The notes: generated by a model not told the origin, from the sequence alone. Counted from the first letter of the stretch, positions 46,111 to 59,575 are shown. The stretch is 64,000 nucleotides of DNA from Clavelina lepadiformis (GCF_947623445.1 NC_135240.1:26536001-26600000); one strand, 5' to 3'. Program-made: numbers and translations.

Positions 46111-49100
46111 ATGGGAGTATTTGTTCCCGGACTCGTAGCAGTACTTGTCTTTTACTTGGTCGTGTTATTCGTCGGAATATGGGCGGCCTGGCGACACCGG
46201 GTGCGCGGTAAGAAACAGGAATCAAACGAACGGGTGATGGTCGGCGAAAGAGATATTGGAGTTGTCGTTGGAAGTTTTACTCTCACAGGTAAGTCCTATC
46301 CGATTAATAACTACAACTAAAGATAGTAAGAGTGAGCATTTGGCCATTTGCTGTGGTTAAAAAATAGGTTTGAGTTAACCCTAACCCGTAAAACGTTCAT
46401 GTCGGTTCATTATTCAGCAATTAGTTAACAATTACCCGCTCCTATTGGCGCAGTCGGTTTGTCCTAAAGTTTTCTTGATGGCAGTAGCTTGCCTAAAAAT
46501 TTGAATGGGCTGAGTTCAGACAGGTAATTGCGAGCCTCAAGTTTTGTATTTGAGTAAGGAGGGCCTAAGATTTAATTGATTTTGTCCACTAGGCTCACAG
46601 TTTGATAAACCCGAGCTGCTGAGCCCAATATTTTAATCAGCAGAGCTTAAGATTCAAAACACTGGACTTAATATTTTAAGGGGGTTTTGCAGAAGATATT
46701 TTAGATATTTTTCGGCTTAAACTTAACGGTATTTCTGGGCTGGACTTATAGTCTTACCGGGTAGGCTCGCGTTTTTGTGGGTTAGGCTTATAGGCATGTA
46801 TTTTTATGGGTTTGGATCTATCCGAAGTTTTCTTCGTAAAAGAGAAAAGTAATCTGTAAGAACGTTAAAAAATAATGGTACGAAGGTATTAGACTCAACT
46901 ACGAAATTCATCTTAGGCCCACTAATTCATACGTCATGCCCAAGTAAACTTATTACACTGCATCGCATGGAAGCTCATTGAAGCTCATTTTCGTTTCAGC
47001 AACATTTGTTGGTGGCGGTTACATTAACGGAACTGCTGAGTCTCTTTACTCGCCAGAATATGGACTTTTATGGACTCACGCCCCGCTCGGTGGCTTTTTC
47101 TGTGTCATAGTAGGCGGGCTTTTCTTTGCTAAAAAGATGAGAGCCCAGGTAAGTTCATATCATGCCGATGCGCCTTATGTGGTTCGTTTTGTCACACCAA
47201 AAAGCTTAGTGTAATGGTAACAATGCAAAATGCTGAAATGAAACATGACAAATTTAGTTGTGTGCATCGTCAGGGCTACACAACCATGCTCGACCCTTTC
47301 CAGTGCAAATTTGGAAAACGCATGGGTGGTCTTTTGTTTCTGCCAGCTCTCTGTGGCGACCTCTTCTGGTCTGCTTCAGTGCTAGCAGCTTTAGGTGAGC
47401 AAACACCTTTACTTTTTGTTCTGTAACGTTTGACCTCAGAACAGGTCTCAAAAAGTCTTAACTTTTCACAGCCATTATATTATTGAATTCTTTTATTTGT
47501 ATGTTTACGAAAGCTTTCATATTTCAGGAGGTACGCTGTCTGTGGTGATTGGTCTTGACATTCGCATATCGGTTATTGCATCGGCCTGCATTTCTATCCT
47601 TTACACTTTGATAGGCGGATTGTATTCAGTAGCCTACACTGATATTGTACAAATGATATGCAGTTTTATCGGCTTGGTAAGATGGGCACGCCGCGATAGG
47701 CGTACAACATATTGGATAAATCACACTTAATAGAATTTAAAAGTAGGCCTATTTAACTTTCATGTTTAAATTTTAATTTAGTTTATTCCTTGCTTGGACG
47801 CAAAATTTCTTGTAACATTAGGTCAAAATTTTGCATTGTATTGTTATAACTTAGGCCCATATTTAGTATGACAATAACGATCCGATTTAGTGACCATTTA
47901 CGATGTAGAATCATCATATAGAAACTTGCAATGTATTTCTAGTGGCTTTGTGTGCCCTTTGCTTTTACAAGTGCAGCAATAGTAGCCCCAACCGAGTCTT
48001 TCTTACAAAATAGTACAGCAAATTGGAAGGGAACATGGGATTCAGGATATGCTGGGGCGTGGTTTGATTCCCTCGTCCTTGTGGTAAGTTATCGCGTGAA
48101 TCGAATTAGAACCAGTGATTCCAAAGCAAAATTACATGATACTGTATGGCAACATTTTCGCAAAGCGTTTATTATAAAAAAGATATTTGGAAACATACCT
48201 TGGCAAGATTACTTCCAGCGAGTTTTGGCAACAGACAGCACGAAGCACGCCCAGATGGTTTCTTACATATCGGCCGTTGGCATTGTTATCATGGCGATAC
48301 CACCGGCCTTGATCGGAGCAGTTGCAACAAGCGCAGGTGAATCAAGGCTATTGGTCTATAGCTACAGAGCATGAACAAAAGATACCTATAAGAATGGTTC
48401 TTTATTAGTCTCTTTTGATGCAGACTGGAACATGACTGGTTACGGGGATGTAAGTCCTCTTGAGAAGGGAGAATCTGCGTGGATTCTTCCCATTGTTCTT
48501 CGCTATCTCACTCCTCCCGCGGTCTCAGTGATTGGCCTTGGTGCGATTGCGGCCGCTGTCATGTCATCTACTGACAGCAGCATACTTTCAGCGTCCAGCA
48601 TGTTTACCAGAAACGTTTATAAGTTGGCAATTCGTCAAAACGTAAGTTAGATCAAACTGTTTTCAAAAGTAAGAAATGCGTTTTATCGCAGCGTTTAAGA
48701 ACGCGGAGCATTCACAGCCAAGCATGTATTTACCGGTGAACGTTTTTTTTAATTTTAAAGGCAAGCCAGAAGGAGTTAGTTTGGGTCATGAGATTATCTA
48801 TAATTTTCGTCGGTGGCCTTGCCACAACTCTTGCGTTGACAGTAGGTTCGGTCTACAAGCTGTGGTATTTATCGTGTGACGTCGTTTACGTCGTTCTCTT
48901 TCCTCAGGTAATTCACGTTTCCACGTTAATCAATGACGTCAACGTTTAAACAGCGTTATTGACGTTTTCTAGTTTTTAAATGTGGGGAAATCTTTTATAG
49001 CTTACTTGTGTGCTATACTTTGATGTCAACACTTACGGTTCCCTGTCTGCTTACCTGGTGGCAATTATTCTTCGTTTGGGCGGAGGAGAACCAGTCTTCA

Positions 49101-49390
49101 ATTTGGAGCCGTTTATTCATTACCCAGGAGGCACCAACTTTCCCTTCAAGACATTTTCAATGCTGATGTCGCTTGTCACCCTCATTGTTGTGTCATACAC
49201 CGCCAGGTATCTCTTCGTTAACGAAATATTTCCGGAACGATTTGACTTCCTTGGATGTAAGTTGACTTCTGGAGGCTGCTCGATCGGTATAAAAGAAATC
49301 GATGACGCGGGTAAGAGCAGCCAAAATGAAGACAATGGTATATTTCTGTATGATGTGAATGGGCGCAAGGCAAACGGTTGTGTAAAGTGA
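46111..49390 (+). CDS. SLC5A7: High-affinity choline transporter-like protein, copy B
   Basis: Nine exons with the same phases as copy A: 46111-46288, 47000-47148, 47274-47394, 47528-47676, 47943-48083, 48183-48336, 48424-48641, 48761-48907, 49001-49390; 548 residues. TM1 is [20 protein letters not shown]. The [47 protein letters not shown] and [15 protein letters not shown] blocks are all intact. Exon 3 differs from that of copy A at one base in 121, and much of exons 2, 7 and 9 is nearly identical, whereas exons 1 and 5 are diverged. Exon 5 codes the loop after VPFAF and differs strongly ([12 protein letters not shown] against [12 protein letters not shown] in A). All its introns are GT-AG. 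The C-terminal tail is longer than in A and ends NGCVK. A sodium-coupled choline-type carrier is the best guess; transported substrate is unproven. Confidence 0.93.
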
Positions 49391-49996
49391 AGACTTGCTC
49401 AAAATATGAACACATATTGCATTTTTAATTTCGTGTGATTCCATATTTCTAATTCGTTGATGAGAATATAATTGACTGGCAACGTATATCAACACAATTG
49501 TTGTTTCTAACTCTCGTTCCTCGGAAGCTGGACAAAAGCTTTGAAAGTTCCAGATGACAAAGTGTCATGTTTTTATGTGTACGGTCAATACTAGTTGTTG
49601 ATTTTTACTATTATTTTTGCCATAACCGTCGTAACTCAGCAGAATTTGACTTTCCACTTTGCACCCTTTAAATGTAGTCAGTATTCGGTATTTCGAGGTG
49701 AAAAAAAACTTGTTGCATGAGTTTATGACAATCTCTACGGCCAGGGAAAACGTTGTTATTATGAAAGTATGTGTGCTCGCATGAAAGTAAATCCGTTGTT
49801 GTTTGTGAAAGCTGTTATTCTAGAAAATGTGTACTTTTTTGGGTTTTTTTTGTTGTAAAGATTGCTGTTGATTTGTCGTACGTTTTATTGCAGTTAAATT
49901 ATAAGTAAGCGAACATTTAACTCATTTTCATCGATCAACAATGTCACTTACTGATTTTGCTTTGTTTGATCCGATTTATTATTATTGACGTAACCT

Positions 49997-50036
49997 CAGA
50001 TTACCAGATTACCAGATTACCAGATTACCAGATTAC
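49997..50036. repeat. Tandem repeat, five copies of CAGATTAC
   Basis: Five exact 8-bp units run head to tail. They are followed by three imperfect GTACCTAGA units, and TAACCTCAGAT occurs on both sides of the block. Confidence 0.95.
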
Positions 50037-51261
50037 CTAGATCGTACCTAGACGTACCTAGATGTAACCTCAGATCACCTTAGATTTACGTTCGATTTGG
50101 CGTGTTTGTAAGTCTTTGCGCTATTGAGACTGTGAGTTAAGGCTAAAATATGTAAAATTATCAAAAATTTTTAAAGGATATCCATTTGACGATCACAAAG
50201 GATCAGTATATAGTCTAACTCGCAGCCCTCACCCAATCAAGTTCCCCTGAACGCAGCTTACAACAATTAACATTGTTGGTAACAATTAGTGAACAATGTC
50301 GGCTTGTTCATTCAACATTTCAAGTTAAGATTGTTGTCATTATAACAAAATTAGTGACATCATCAAGTATGAGTGAAACCAGCCAATGAAAAATGTTTGT
50401 AGTGAATCATGACTGCGCTAGTAGCAGCGTATGTGTATTTGCAGAACGTTTTCTTCATCAGGCACGTCATGGTCAGGCAAGGGCCCAAGCAACAGTTTGG
50501 GGGGCGCTAACCGGTAGCACTTGCCTAAATGAAACTATATTATGAAACTAACTGGAAATAGTGATTGTGTTTTTACAAATTCAATAAATGTGCCTCGATA
50601 CCTACTTAAATAATTTATGTCGCACGTTAGCAATTGCATTAGCCCTGGAGGCTTTCCAAGGAGATTGGAGAATTGTAGACGATGGAGATTGTCCCGATTT
50701 AGCCCAGCTGCAGACCTTCCAAGGGCCCAAGTAGTATAAGACCCAGATATTCTAAAAACAAGATTAGGGCCCATGTGATTAGAATATATAAAACCTGTTC
50801 ACGTATTTGTATTCACTTTTCAATGAAAGCATCTCTCCGAGTCTACAGCAGTGATTGTATACTATAAACTATAAAGCACATGTCTATTATTCATCAGCAG
50901 TGTTTAAGTAAACTCCAATGTGAATAAATGAATGCTACGTTGAAAAGAATATTTACGCGGCGATACTGATAACACATTTACAGCAAATGACCGCATGAAT
51001 GATGTTGGAAAAAGTATGAACAACACAATGTTTAAACTATCCAACTTTTAAGTGCTTAAGATTACTTCAGTTAATGCAACGCTTATAATATCAACGTCAA
51101 CAACAAGTTGAAGGTTAAAACAACAAAGGTTGCGGAAAATCGTCTGCTGGAATAATATAGGGACGAGCGAAAAAAAATCTTTTTCTTGCATTCAAGCTCT
51201 TGTAGCATTATTAAATTCGATTTAAATTAGAGCATTAAATTAGCAGCATTAAATTCGAAGA

Positions 51262-51356
51262 TTACTTTACATGGAATCTTACAGAAAGTACCCTTCCTAC
51301 ATCACTTACACGGCATTCAATTACGTCACACAATATTACGCAGGCATTAGCGGTCT
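51262..51356 (+). repeat. Dispersed repeat, arm 1 of an inverted pair
   Basis: About 93 bp (starting TTACTTTACATGGAATCTTA, ending GCAGGCATTAGCGGTC) matches the reverse complement of 54150-54246 with only a few differences. No ORF. Confidence 0.85.
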
Positions 51357-53493
51357 ACAACGTATATCTATTACCTATTCACAACCTAAAATCGTTTCTG
51401 AGCCAAATCGAAACACGGCCTGCGATATGATAGATTACTAATTGACTGAAATACATGTGATTAATAAACTCGTTTCCGTCCATGAACACGCGACTTGTAA
51501 TCCTTGGGCACGCTGCATTATGGCGGACACAAAGTTTGTTGCTATGACAAGGAATAACCTCGCCGCATGCAAAGCGCAATGTCATTAAATTTTACTGAAG
51601 AACTTACCAAAGTAGACAGGATACAGATTTGGCGGACGTGGCGCTTTACCCTTCTGTGCTTCATTATTCATCATGTTCACATTATTCATCGGTTTGATAT
51701 CAAACCGCTTTGATAATATTCTGCTTCGTAGGTCAAAGTGCTGAAAAGCCCTTTAGGTTGACGATATGCAAATAGCAGAAGAGCATGTCTTCCATAGCGT
51801 ATGTAAGTTAGCGCAGTGTTTTTCTAACCTTTTCAATGTCATTTACTCAGAGATCTAATTGCTTCAGTATTTGTTTTGGAAACTTCTTCGCACTGACCAA
51901 AGACTTAACCCGGTGGCTGCTGGGTCCCGTTTGGCAAAATCGTCATGATTCAGGTCCGACTCGAATCACTTTTCGAAAAGACTTGACTTAATTCGAGTCA
52001 GTTTTTGCTGATCGGTTTCGGCATGAAGCTCTCACGGGTTCTCTTTCCTTTTTTCAATCACATTAAAATGCAACTTAAAACGAAGTTTGTTTGTCTACGG
52101 ACTGCGCACAAAATAAAACAACTTTTTAAAACTTTCAAAGGTTTGTTTCTCATAGATACAGTTGGTTTGCTTTCTGTAGGGTTTGGCTTCAGATATCAAT
52201 CGACTTAACTTAACTTAACTCGAATTTTTTTAAATAAATGACTAGACTGGAGTGACATTATCCAAATCACTTGCGTGCGTTTGACCACTTGGTGACGATT
52301 ATGGAACCTATACATGATGTCGATTGCAGCACTGTTACTAACAAGACAATTTTTGTATGTTTGTTGACCAGTCGTAATAAAGATAAGTTTATAAGTAAAG
52401 TTATTGATTTCTGTACATCAGTTTAATTTGCATCTTGGTCACAATTTTGGTATTCATATGAAGTTAAGTACTTCAACATGCAATTTACGAGCCCAATTGT
52501 TATACACCGGTTGCATTGGATACCAACTGGATTCATCTACTGTAACTTTTATCAACTACAAAAGAAGCAAGGTTAGAAACCAACCTAACAGCACATAGTG
52601 CTTACAACTAAACAGAGTTAAAATGATACTAGCGTTTAAAAATAGTTTCGGTATCGGCGTTTAAGGATCAAAAACAATTGCAAATATTAAACATAGCAAA
52701 CCATAGAGCAGTAATCATGTCCAAATAATTACTGACCAAGCTATCGCATGCTGTAAACTGCCAAGGAAAGTAGTCGGATGGCGCGTGAAACGAGAATATC
52801 TTTACGCACTTGTTTTAAGAAGCGCTGCATTTTAATGTTATATAATCCAATTTTTAAAGCACTAGTTTGCGGTGTAGTTTGTTATTGTGTAGTAATATTT
52901 TACCGTTGTGGCACTTGTGACCCTTTTTATCGCTTTTTTTTGTATAGAAAATTGTAGTTGTAAATACACGTACACGTCTTTCTTTGTTCGCTACAACTCC
53001 TTCCCGAATCATGTCACGCTACCCGCGAATCCTTTTTCTCGTTGATTAATGATGGTGGATGGTACGATGGTTTGGTGACCAAGAGTTGATTCAGTCTACG
53101 TTTGGACTTAAAAGAAGATAGATGGTTGCTTTTATGAAAGAAATGCTAATAAAAGTTAGAAAAGCAAAAGGAGCTAATTGACTAGCCATAAAAGTGGGAA
53201 GCTTCCTGGCTAAGAAAAATCTTGGTTACACGCGTACCGTCCTAATACATTTGAAACTTTGATTTCTGATACGGGCATAACCCTTTAAAATATATTTCTG
53301 TTTGTTACTGCATACGTGCTATAGTCAATATACCAACGTCTTTTTACATAAGAATATAACATATATGTAACTGTAGTATTGTAGTAACAATACCAGTGCC
53401 CAACATAACGACAACCAAAGTAAAGATAAAACAGTAATGTCTTTACATAAACATGTGGAATCTCAATAATGTTCTCTTCTACGAAATAGATTA

Positions 53494-56400
53494 TTACAAC
53501 TTAGATGTTTCAGTTTCTTTTCCTACGGTTTTATTTTCGTAGACGTGATCCGACTCCATTATTTCATCGATCCTAATGGAACGACCTCCGCTGGCCAATT
53601 TGCATTGGAAGATGTCGTATTTTTCCGGGATGATTCCCTTCTCAAAAAGATACTTGGCCGCGTAGGAAAACACGACAAGAGTGATGAAAGACACAACCAT
53701 AGCGAAGGTCTTGAATGGGAAGTTGAGTCCTCCAGGATAATGGATGAAAGGATCCAGTTTAAAACTTGGTTCCCCTCCTCCCAAGCGTAAAATGATTCCA
53801 ATGAAGTAAGCGGGAAGAGAGCCATAGGTATTGGGATCCAGGTACATAACCGAAGTGATCTAAATGACGTAACGAAATGCTGCTTTCAACCGTTGAATAG
53901 GCTTAGATTAGCTTTAATCTAATGTGAACTAAGCTTTGCTTATAATAGGCTACAGTGACCATCGGTGGCATAGCGTTACTTTCATTCATTGCTATAGTAT
54001 TGTACATGATTTAAAAAAATATCATCATTGAAACTAACCCACGTAGCATGAAGTCATGAGCCTATGCCGTTAGATATGGTTCTGAAAGTTAGTATATGGG
54101 GAGAAGTTTTTAAAAAAGCGATGCGGTATCTTTTGATAAACCGAAATAGTGGACCGCTAATGCCTGCGTAATATTGTGTGACGTAATTGAATGCCATGTA
54201 AGTGGTGTAAGAAGGTTACTTTCTGTAAGATTCCATGTAAAGTAAATTTTGAATTGCCAAAATGTTTTATGGAAGAATGTTTGAATGACAGAAATTTAAT
54301 AATAACAGAAATGTTTTATGGAACAGTGTCATTGTGATACTAAGAAAACACTTGTAAATATTTAATTTAATTACATCTGTTACAATCTGTTACCGAAACG
54401 AGTTACGAATTACTACTTATGTTTCAGCAAACCTGTGGAAATAGCACCACATAAACCACATCGATGCACAAGTACCACAAATTTTGGATTGATTCGACGG
54501 TAATCGCAATCGCAGCGGCGGGAATAGCAAAGCAGATGGTGGTACATCGCATCACCCATTCAAGCTCTCGCTTAGAAGCCTGCGAATAGGGGTAACCAGA
54601 AAGTCAAAAGTTGATATAAGGCTACATCATACACCTCACATAGCTTTGCTTTCTCGTATCATTTATGTTTTGTCACTAACTGTGGGTAGCGAAAAGAATG
54701 GCGTTGACTTTTATTATTTCAAAACATAATGAAGAATCAGCTCTAAAGCCGCGAAGCTTAACACTTGCAAGTGGGCTAACTATCCAGTGGTGCTATAACG
54801 ATGAAAGCACGGGCATTAAACCCAATTATTCCATCACAATTGTGGGCACAATATATGCAAGCTCTTGCCTTATTACGAAAAGTAAACTGGTAGACGTTCC
54901 TTGAAAACATACTCGAAGATGACAATATGGCGCTGTCTATTGATGACATCACAGCCGCAGCTAACGCTCCTAAGCCAATGACAGCCACCGGGGTGGGTGT
55001 AAGGTAGCGGAGAACTATGGGAAGGATGTAGTAATGTTCATTGTTTTCCAGAGGGCTTTTACCAGCACTGTCGTACTCAGTGGCATTCCAGTCTGTGATT
55101 TCAAATAGAATAGGAATAATAAATATGTACATTGTACAGCAATATTCTTATGATTTGTCTAAAACTGTTAAAGACATCTTGACATATTAGCTTTTTGTCC
55201 TACTTGTAGTCAGGTGTAGGTCGCCTACAACTAAATAAACTTACAAAACATTTATTGCACTACACAAGCGATATAGCAACGCAAAGTAATATTTTTGGAC
55301 ATTTCTTCAAATATTGGATAATGTCAGGTGTCAGGGTTAATTTTGGGATTAGTATGAAATAAAATGCAACGAAATATGTCAACGAAGGATGGTTGGAATT
55401 TTTATGACGTGTTTCAGACATTATATTTATAGTAGATCGCCTGCACCAACCCGTAGAAGCTGCAATTGCTCCGAACAGAATCGAAGGAAGACCAAAAATT
55501 GCAGTGCCTATACCGGCAATTACAAGCGTCATCTGTGACTTCCGAACGCTTTTCATTGCAAGAACCCGTTGGTATAAGACTTGCGCGGGAATCCCACCCA
55601 GGGTCTGCGTATGACAAAGGTTTTGGTACTAGTTAATACCATTGATATCAACCAAGTTTCCCTATAGGCTATAAAAGCAATAAAGAATCGGCATATCAAT
55701 ATGTGCAAGGTTGCCTTGATTTGATAAACTACGCACAGTTGAAAAACTTTCTTTTCACTTGCTATCAAATAAAGTGATAAAATTGAAACTTTGAAATAAT
55801 TATCATACTAATATCAAAACAAAGTCAATCCAAAGGCCGATGGTTGCAGTGTCTGGGGTACCGAGCCAGCCTGGAGATTCATAGGCGGTGGTGGCGATGC
55901 TCGATACTGCAGGGTGTGTAAAGGCAAAGGGCAAGGCAAGCATCTAAACCATAAACATCTTGTACAACGTGTTCAAATTAATGCTTAAACAAGAGTTAGC
56001 GGGATGACGTACTTAACGTATATAGGAGTTGCATAAAACTACACAAAAAAGTGTGCCAATGAACTATACGATTGCTATTCTCCTCGGCGTACTAAAATTC
56101 TTCACACAAGCTACTTATATTACTTTACGATACAACTCGCGATTCGTAAGTCACCGAAATTACGCAAATCTATTTTCCAATGCAGGCAGACTTTACTTAA
56201 AAAGCCTGTTCAAATTTGAACCATTTCCATGCAAGGCTACTACAAGCTAAGTAAAGTAGTCTATGGTCATAATGTGAGTATTGTTGACCTTACAATGTAA
56301 TGTAAGTTTATTGAAAACAGCAACCAAAGTTTCAGCCAAACAAATTGTAAGGTTGTAGGAGCTCTAAAGGTGTGGAGTCAAAATTACACTGTATAAACGT

Positions 56401-58421
56401 ATTTTAACTACAAGCTGAACTTTAATTATTTAATTTTGATTGATATTAAGACTAAGTTTGCGTTGGACTTTTGAGTTTGGAATTATTATGCATGCGATCT
56501 ATTACCACCGATGTAACTTACAACGCATATATTTGTAAGGGTTTGTTTTGGCAAAATGTACGTGAAGCTAAATTGAAAATGTTTAGGTAATTTTTGCAAA
56601 GTGTTGACGAAACACAACTTTTATACTTTGCTCAGTTACTAACCTTCTGTCATATCGTATTCTAACAAATTAAAAGTTCTTCTATGTGATAAAAATAAAA
56701 TATTTACCAATCCAATTAAGACAACAACAAGCTGCAAAATGTCAGTGTAGGCGACTGAGTAGAGACCTCCAACTAAGGTGTATAAGACAGCAATGCAGGC
56801 AGATATAATCACTGATATCAAAACATCAAGGCCAATTATGACCGAGAGAGTTCCACCTGATTTAAAACAACTAAATAAATATAATTTACCTCATCCTATC
56901 TGTCGCAACAGTCATGATTTAAAATGAAGCCATTTTAAGAATTTGCGCTTATATATAGTTGGGCTAAATTTGGAAAAGTGATACAAATTGAAAAACTACT
57001 GCACAAGTTGAAAGAATGAATAAAAATTGAAACAAATCCATGATAACTTTAATAAATTTATTCAAACTCAAAGTAATTTATACAAATTTAAATGAATTAA
57101 GTATAAGGTCATGTTTTAACGAACTTAAAATTTAAATAAAGTCTTTGTTCCTGTACAAGTATAGACCTGTAACAATAAACAACAGTTACAAATCCAAACA
57201 GGGTTGTACACTCACCCAAAGCTGCAAGTATGGCAGCGCTCCAGAAGAGGTCACTCAGAAGAGCAGGGATGTAGAGAAGTACGCCCATATAACGGCCGAA
57301 TTTATATTGCAGCGGGTCAAGAATCGTAGTAAAGTTCTTAGAAAATTAACAGTTTACAGTAAAAATTCAGCGCAATAAAACATTTAGTAGTACAGTACAT
57401 CATTTTCCATCCAGTCATTACTTAAAATAAAATCTTTTGTGGTGAAAATAATAAATATTTTATAATTTCGACTGTTGGCTGAATGCTCTGGAAGACTTGT
57501 TAAGAATAAACTTTACCTGGGTTCTCATTTTTTTCGCAAAAAAAATTGCCACAAGCATCAGACAAGGAATGCTCACTAAAGGAGCCTGGGTCCAATATAA
57601 GCCAAGTCCAGGTGTGTAAACGTATTCGGCTGTACCGTTGATGTACGCGCCTCCTACCCAGGTTGCTGCAAAAACATGTAAGCTTAAAACAATACTTTTG
57701 AAACAGGAGTTGATTGTTTGGCCGAATGGGGCAAAAATATCTAAATTGAGCCGAAAACCGAACATTACTATACTTCTAAAAACCTGCACGGAAATATTTT
57801 TATGGCTAGAAAACTACAACAACAGTGGACATGATTGTTGTTGCAAGTAACAGGAAATGTAAGTATGTCATTTACTTATTTTTCCTTTGCAAATTATATC
57901 TAAGTATAGGTCTTCTTAATTCGACTGTTGTATTTGTTTAGTTATATAAGCAACGGTATGTTTCAGTATGGAACCGCGACTGTTTACGTTGACTGTTTAC
58001 GCGGTATGCAACGGCACTGTTTCCTTCACTTTTGCTGTATAATTACTTGCAATATTAGATGGCAGGATTTGGCAGAAATAAGTTGGTTACTTTTTTTTGA
58101 AAATGCAGTTTCGAACCGAACCAAAAAACACGATTCGTTGCACGCCTATACTGATTACTGGTTACTCTATTCATTCTACCAGTTAATCAGCAGAAAATGT
58201 CGTTTTACTAATTTATAATATATATTGTGGTATCCATTATTACCTGTCATAGTGAAAGAACCGACAATCATTCCCATATCTCTCCCGCCCACCATTTGCC
58301 GCTCATTATATTTATCCTCTTCTTCTCCTTTCCACTTCTTCCAAGCAGCCCATAACCCGACGGCAAAAATAAGCAAGTAAAAGACAACTAGAACAACCAA
58401 ACCAGGCACAAATATCGCCAT
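53494..58421 (-). CDS. SLC5A7: High-affinity choline transporter-like protein, copy C (divergent)
   Basis: Nine exons in transcript order: 58421-58244, 57665-57517, 57336-57216, 56856-56708, 55943-55809, 55604-55451, 55092-54869, 54579-54433, 53859-53494; 540 residues and the same phases as A and B. Blocks kept: [98 protein letters not shown]. Differences include [13 protein letters not shown] where A and B have [10 protein letters not shown], so the Trp and first Phe positions change, and a two-codon insertion in exon 7. Intron 7 has a GC donor (AAG|GCAAGA) and intron 6 a weak donor (GTTGGT). The start Met follows the family pattern (MAIFVPGL). The altered helix suggests changed substrate or kinetics; that is inference. 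Part of its last exon is nearly identical to fragments D and E. Confidence 0.92.
54150..54246 (-). repeat. Dispersed repeat, arm 2 of an inverted pair, in intron 8 of copy C
   Basis: Reverse-complement match to 51262-51356 with a few mismatches. It lies between exons 8 and 9 of copy C, about 2.8 kb from its partner. Confidence 0.85.
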
Positions 58422-59575
58422 TTTAAACAGCAACTTATCATAAATTACTTGCTACACACTATACACAGCAACCAACAAGATATAAACTGTCAAAAACTGA
58501 TTCTGAGCTTTAGTTAAGCAGCAAAAAGCTTTTAATCAAAATATAGATACAAAATATAGTAATATCCTTGCTTCGCTAATAAATCACCCTTGAGTTGTTT
58601 GACATTGGGCAAGGTTATTAGTGTCCCCCGGAAACTCTGGCCTAACTTATCTATCTATCTGGTTGATTTTGCGGCAACAAATTTTACAAAGCAAACTGTA
58701 AGCAAATATCTCGCATAAGCATATGCTCGTAATATATTGTACTGTACTGTATATATTTCATATTTTTTCTAAGTTATTATGATATTAAGTGTTCTCCATC
58801 ACAAAAAAAAATGTTATAACATTTTTTTTCTTGCCGAAAAATAACAATGTTTACCAGAACCTGAAGAGTCGTAATCGCTTTGTCCAACAGGGTTATTACA
58901 AAGACAGTGTATATAGACTAAAGTCCATTGAGGTCCAATCGCTTACTTATAAAATATACAGTAAATGAAAATTCCAAAAGTTGTGTAAACGAATTCGAAT
59001 AACACCGCTGTAAAACATAACGTGACGTCAATATAAATAAGCTTAAACGCATCGGTATAGGATTTATGAAGTTTAGAATTTTAGTTGTTTTAAGTTAGGC
59101 TTAAGCTTAACTGTTAAGCCTAAGGTTTCCTTGCAATTTATTTGATAATACGCTATCAGCAGTTTTGTAAACATCCACGCAAGAAACAGAAGAGCCAGCG
59201 GCGACTACAAAGTTATCGTCATAATATGCCAGAACTGGAGAGTGAAGCTGCAAGAAACTTCATTTCAACACCAAACGGTGTGAATCTACTGGCATTTCAT
59301 GGAACGTTAGACTATGATTGTGCGATGTAAGTTAGCTTGGATGCAAACTGGCTATGGTGTCTGCGAAACTGTTTAGGCCAACACTGTACGAAACACAAGA
59401 TTATTTCTATTACAGTTCCTTGTCCGGTGCTATGGGTAATAACTTTCCACTACGCAGGTGATAGATATTCAGGAAATAACTTTCAACTAAAACAAACAAT
59501 TGAGTCTTTGGTCTTTTTGTAAACATAAGCCTGCATTCATCTATACACCTATGTGAAATCGTATAAATCCATTGC
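58422..59575. other. 5' flank of copy C
   Basis: About 1.15 kb between the copy C start codon and fragment E. It is AT-rich with no recognised repeat or gene; the promoter of copy C should lie here. Confidence 0.45.

Larger units (their letters stand above)
49391..53493. other. Intergenic between convergent copies B and C
   Basis: Four kilobases without a supported gene. It holds the 3' UTRs of both neighbours, the CAGATTAC tandem array at 49997-50036 and one arm of a dispersed inverted repeat at 51262-51356. Confidence 0.5.

Noticed and set aside
49997..50036. Possible CRISPR-like array
   Set aside because: Units are 8 bp with no spacers and the genome is eukaryotic; it is a simple tandem repeat.
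53545..53790. Plus-strand ORFs over the last exons of transporters C and E
   Set aside because: They are antisense shadows of the conserved FPFKTFAMV exon; the same shadow recurs wherever the exon is copied.
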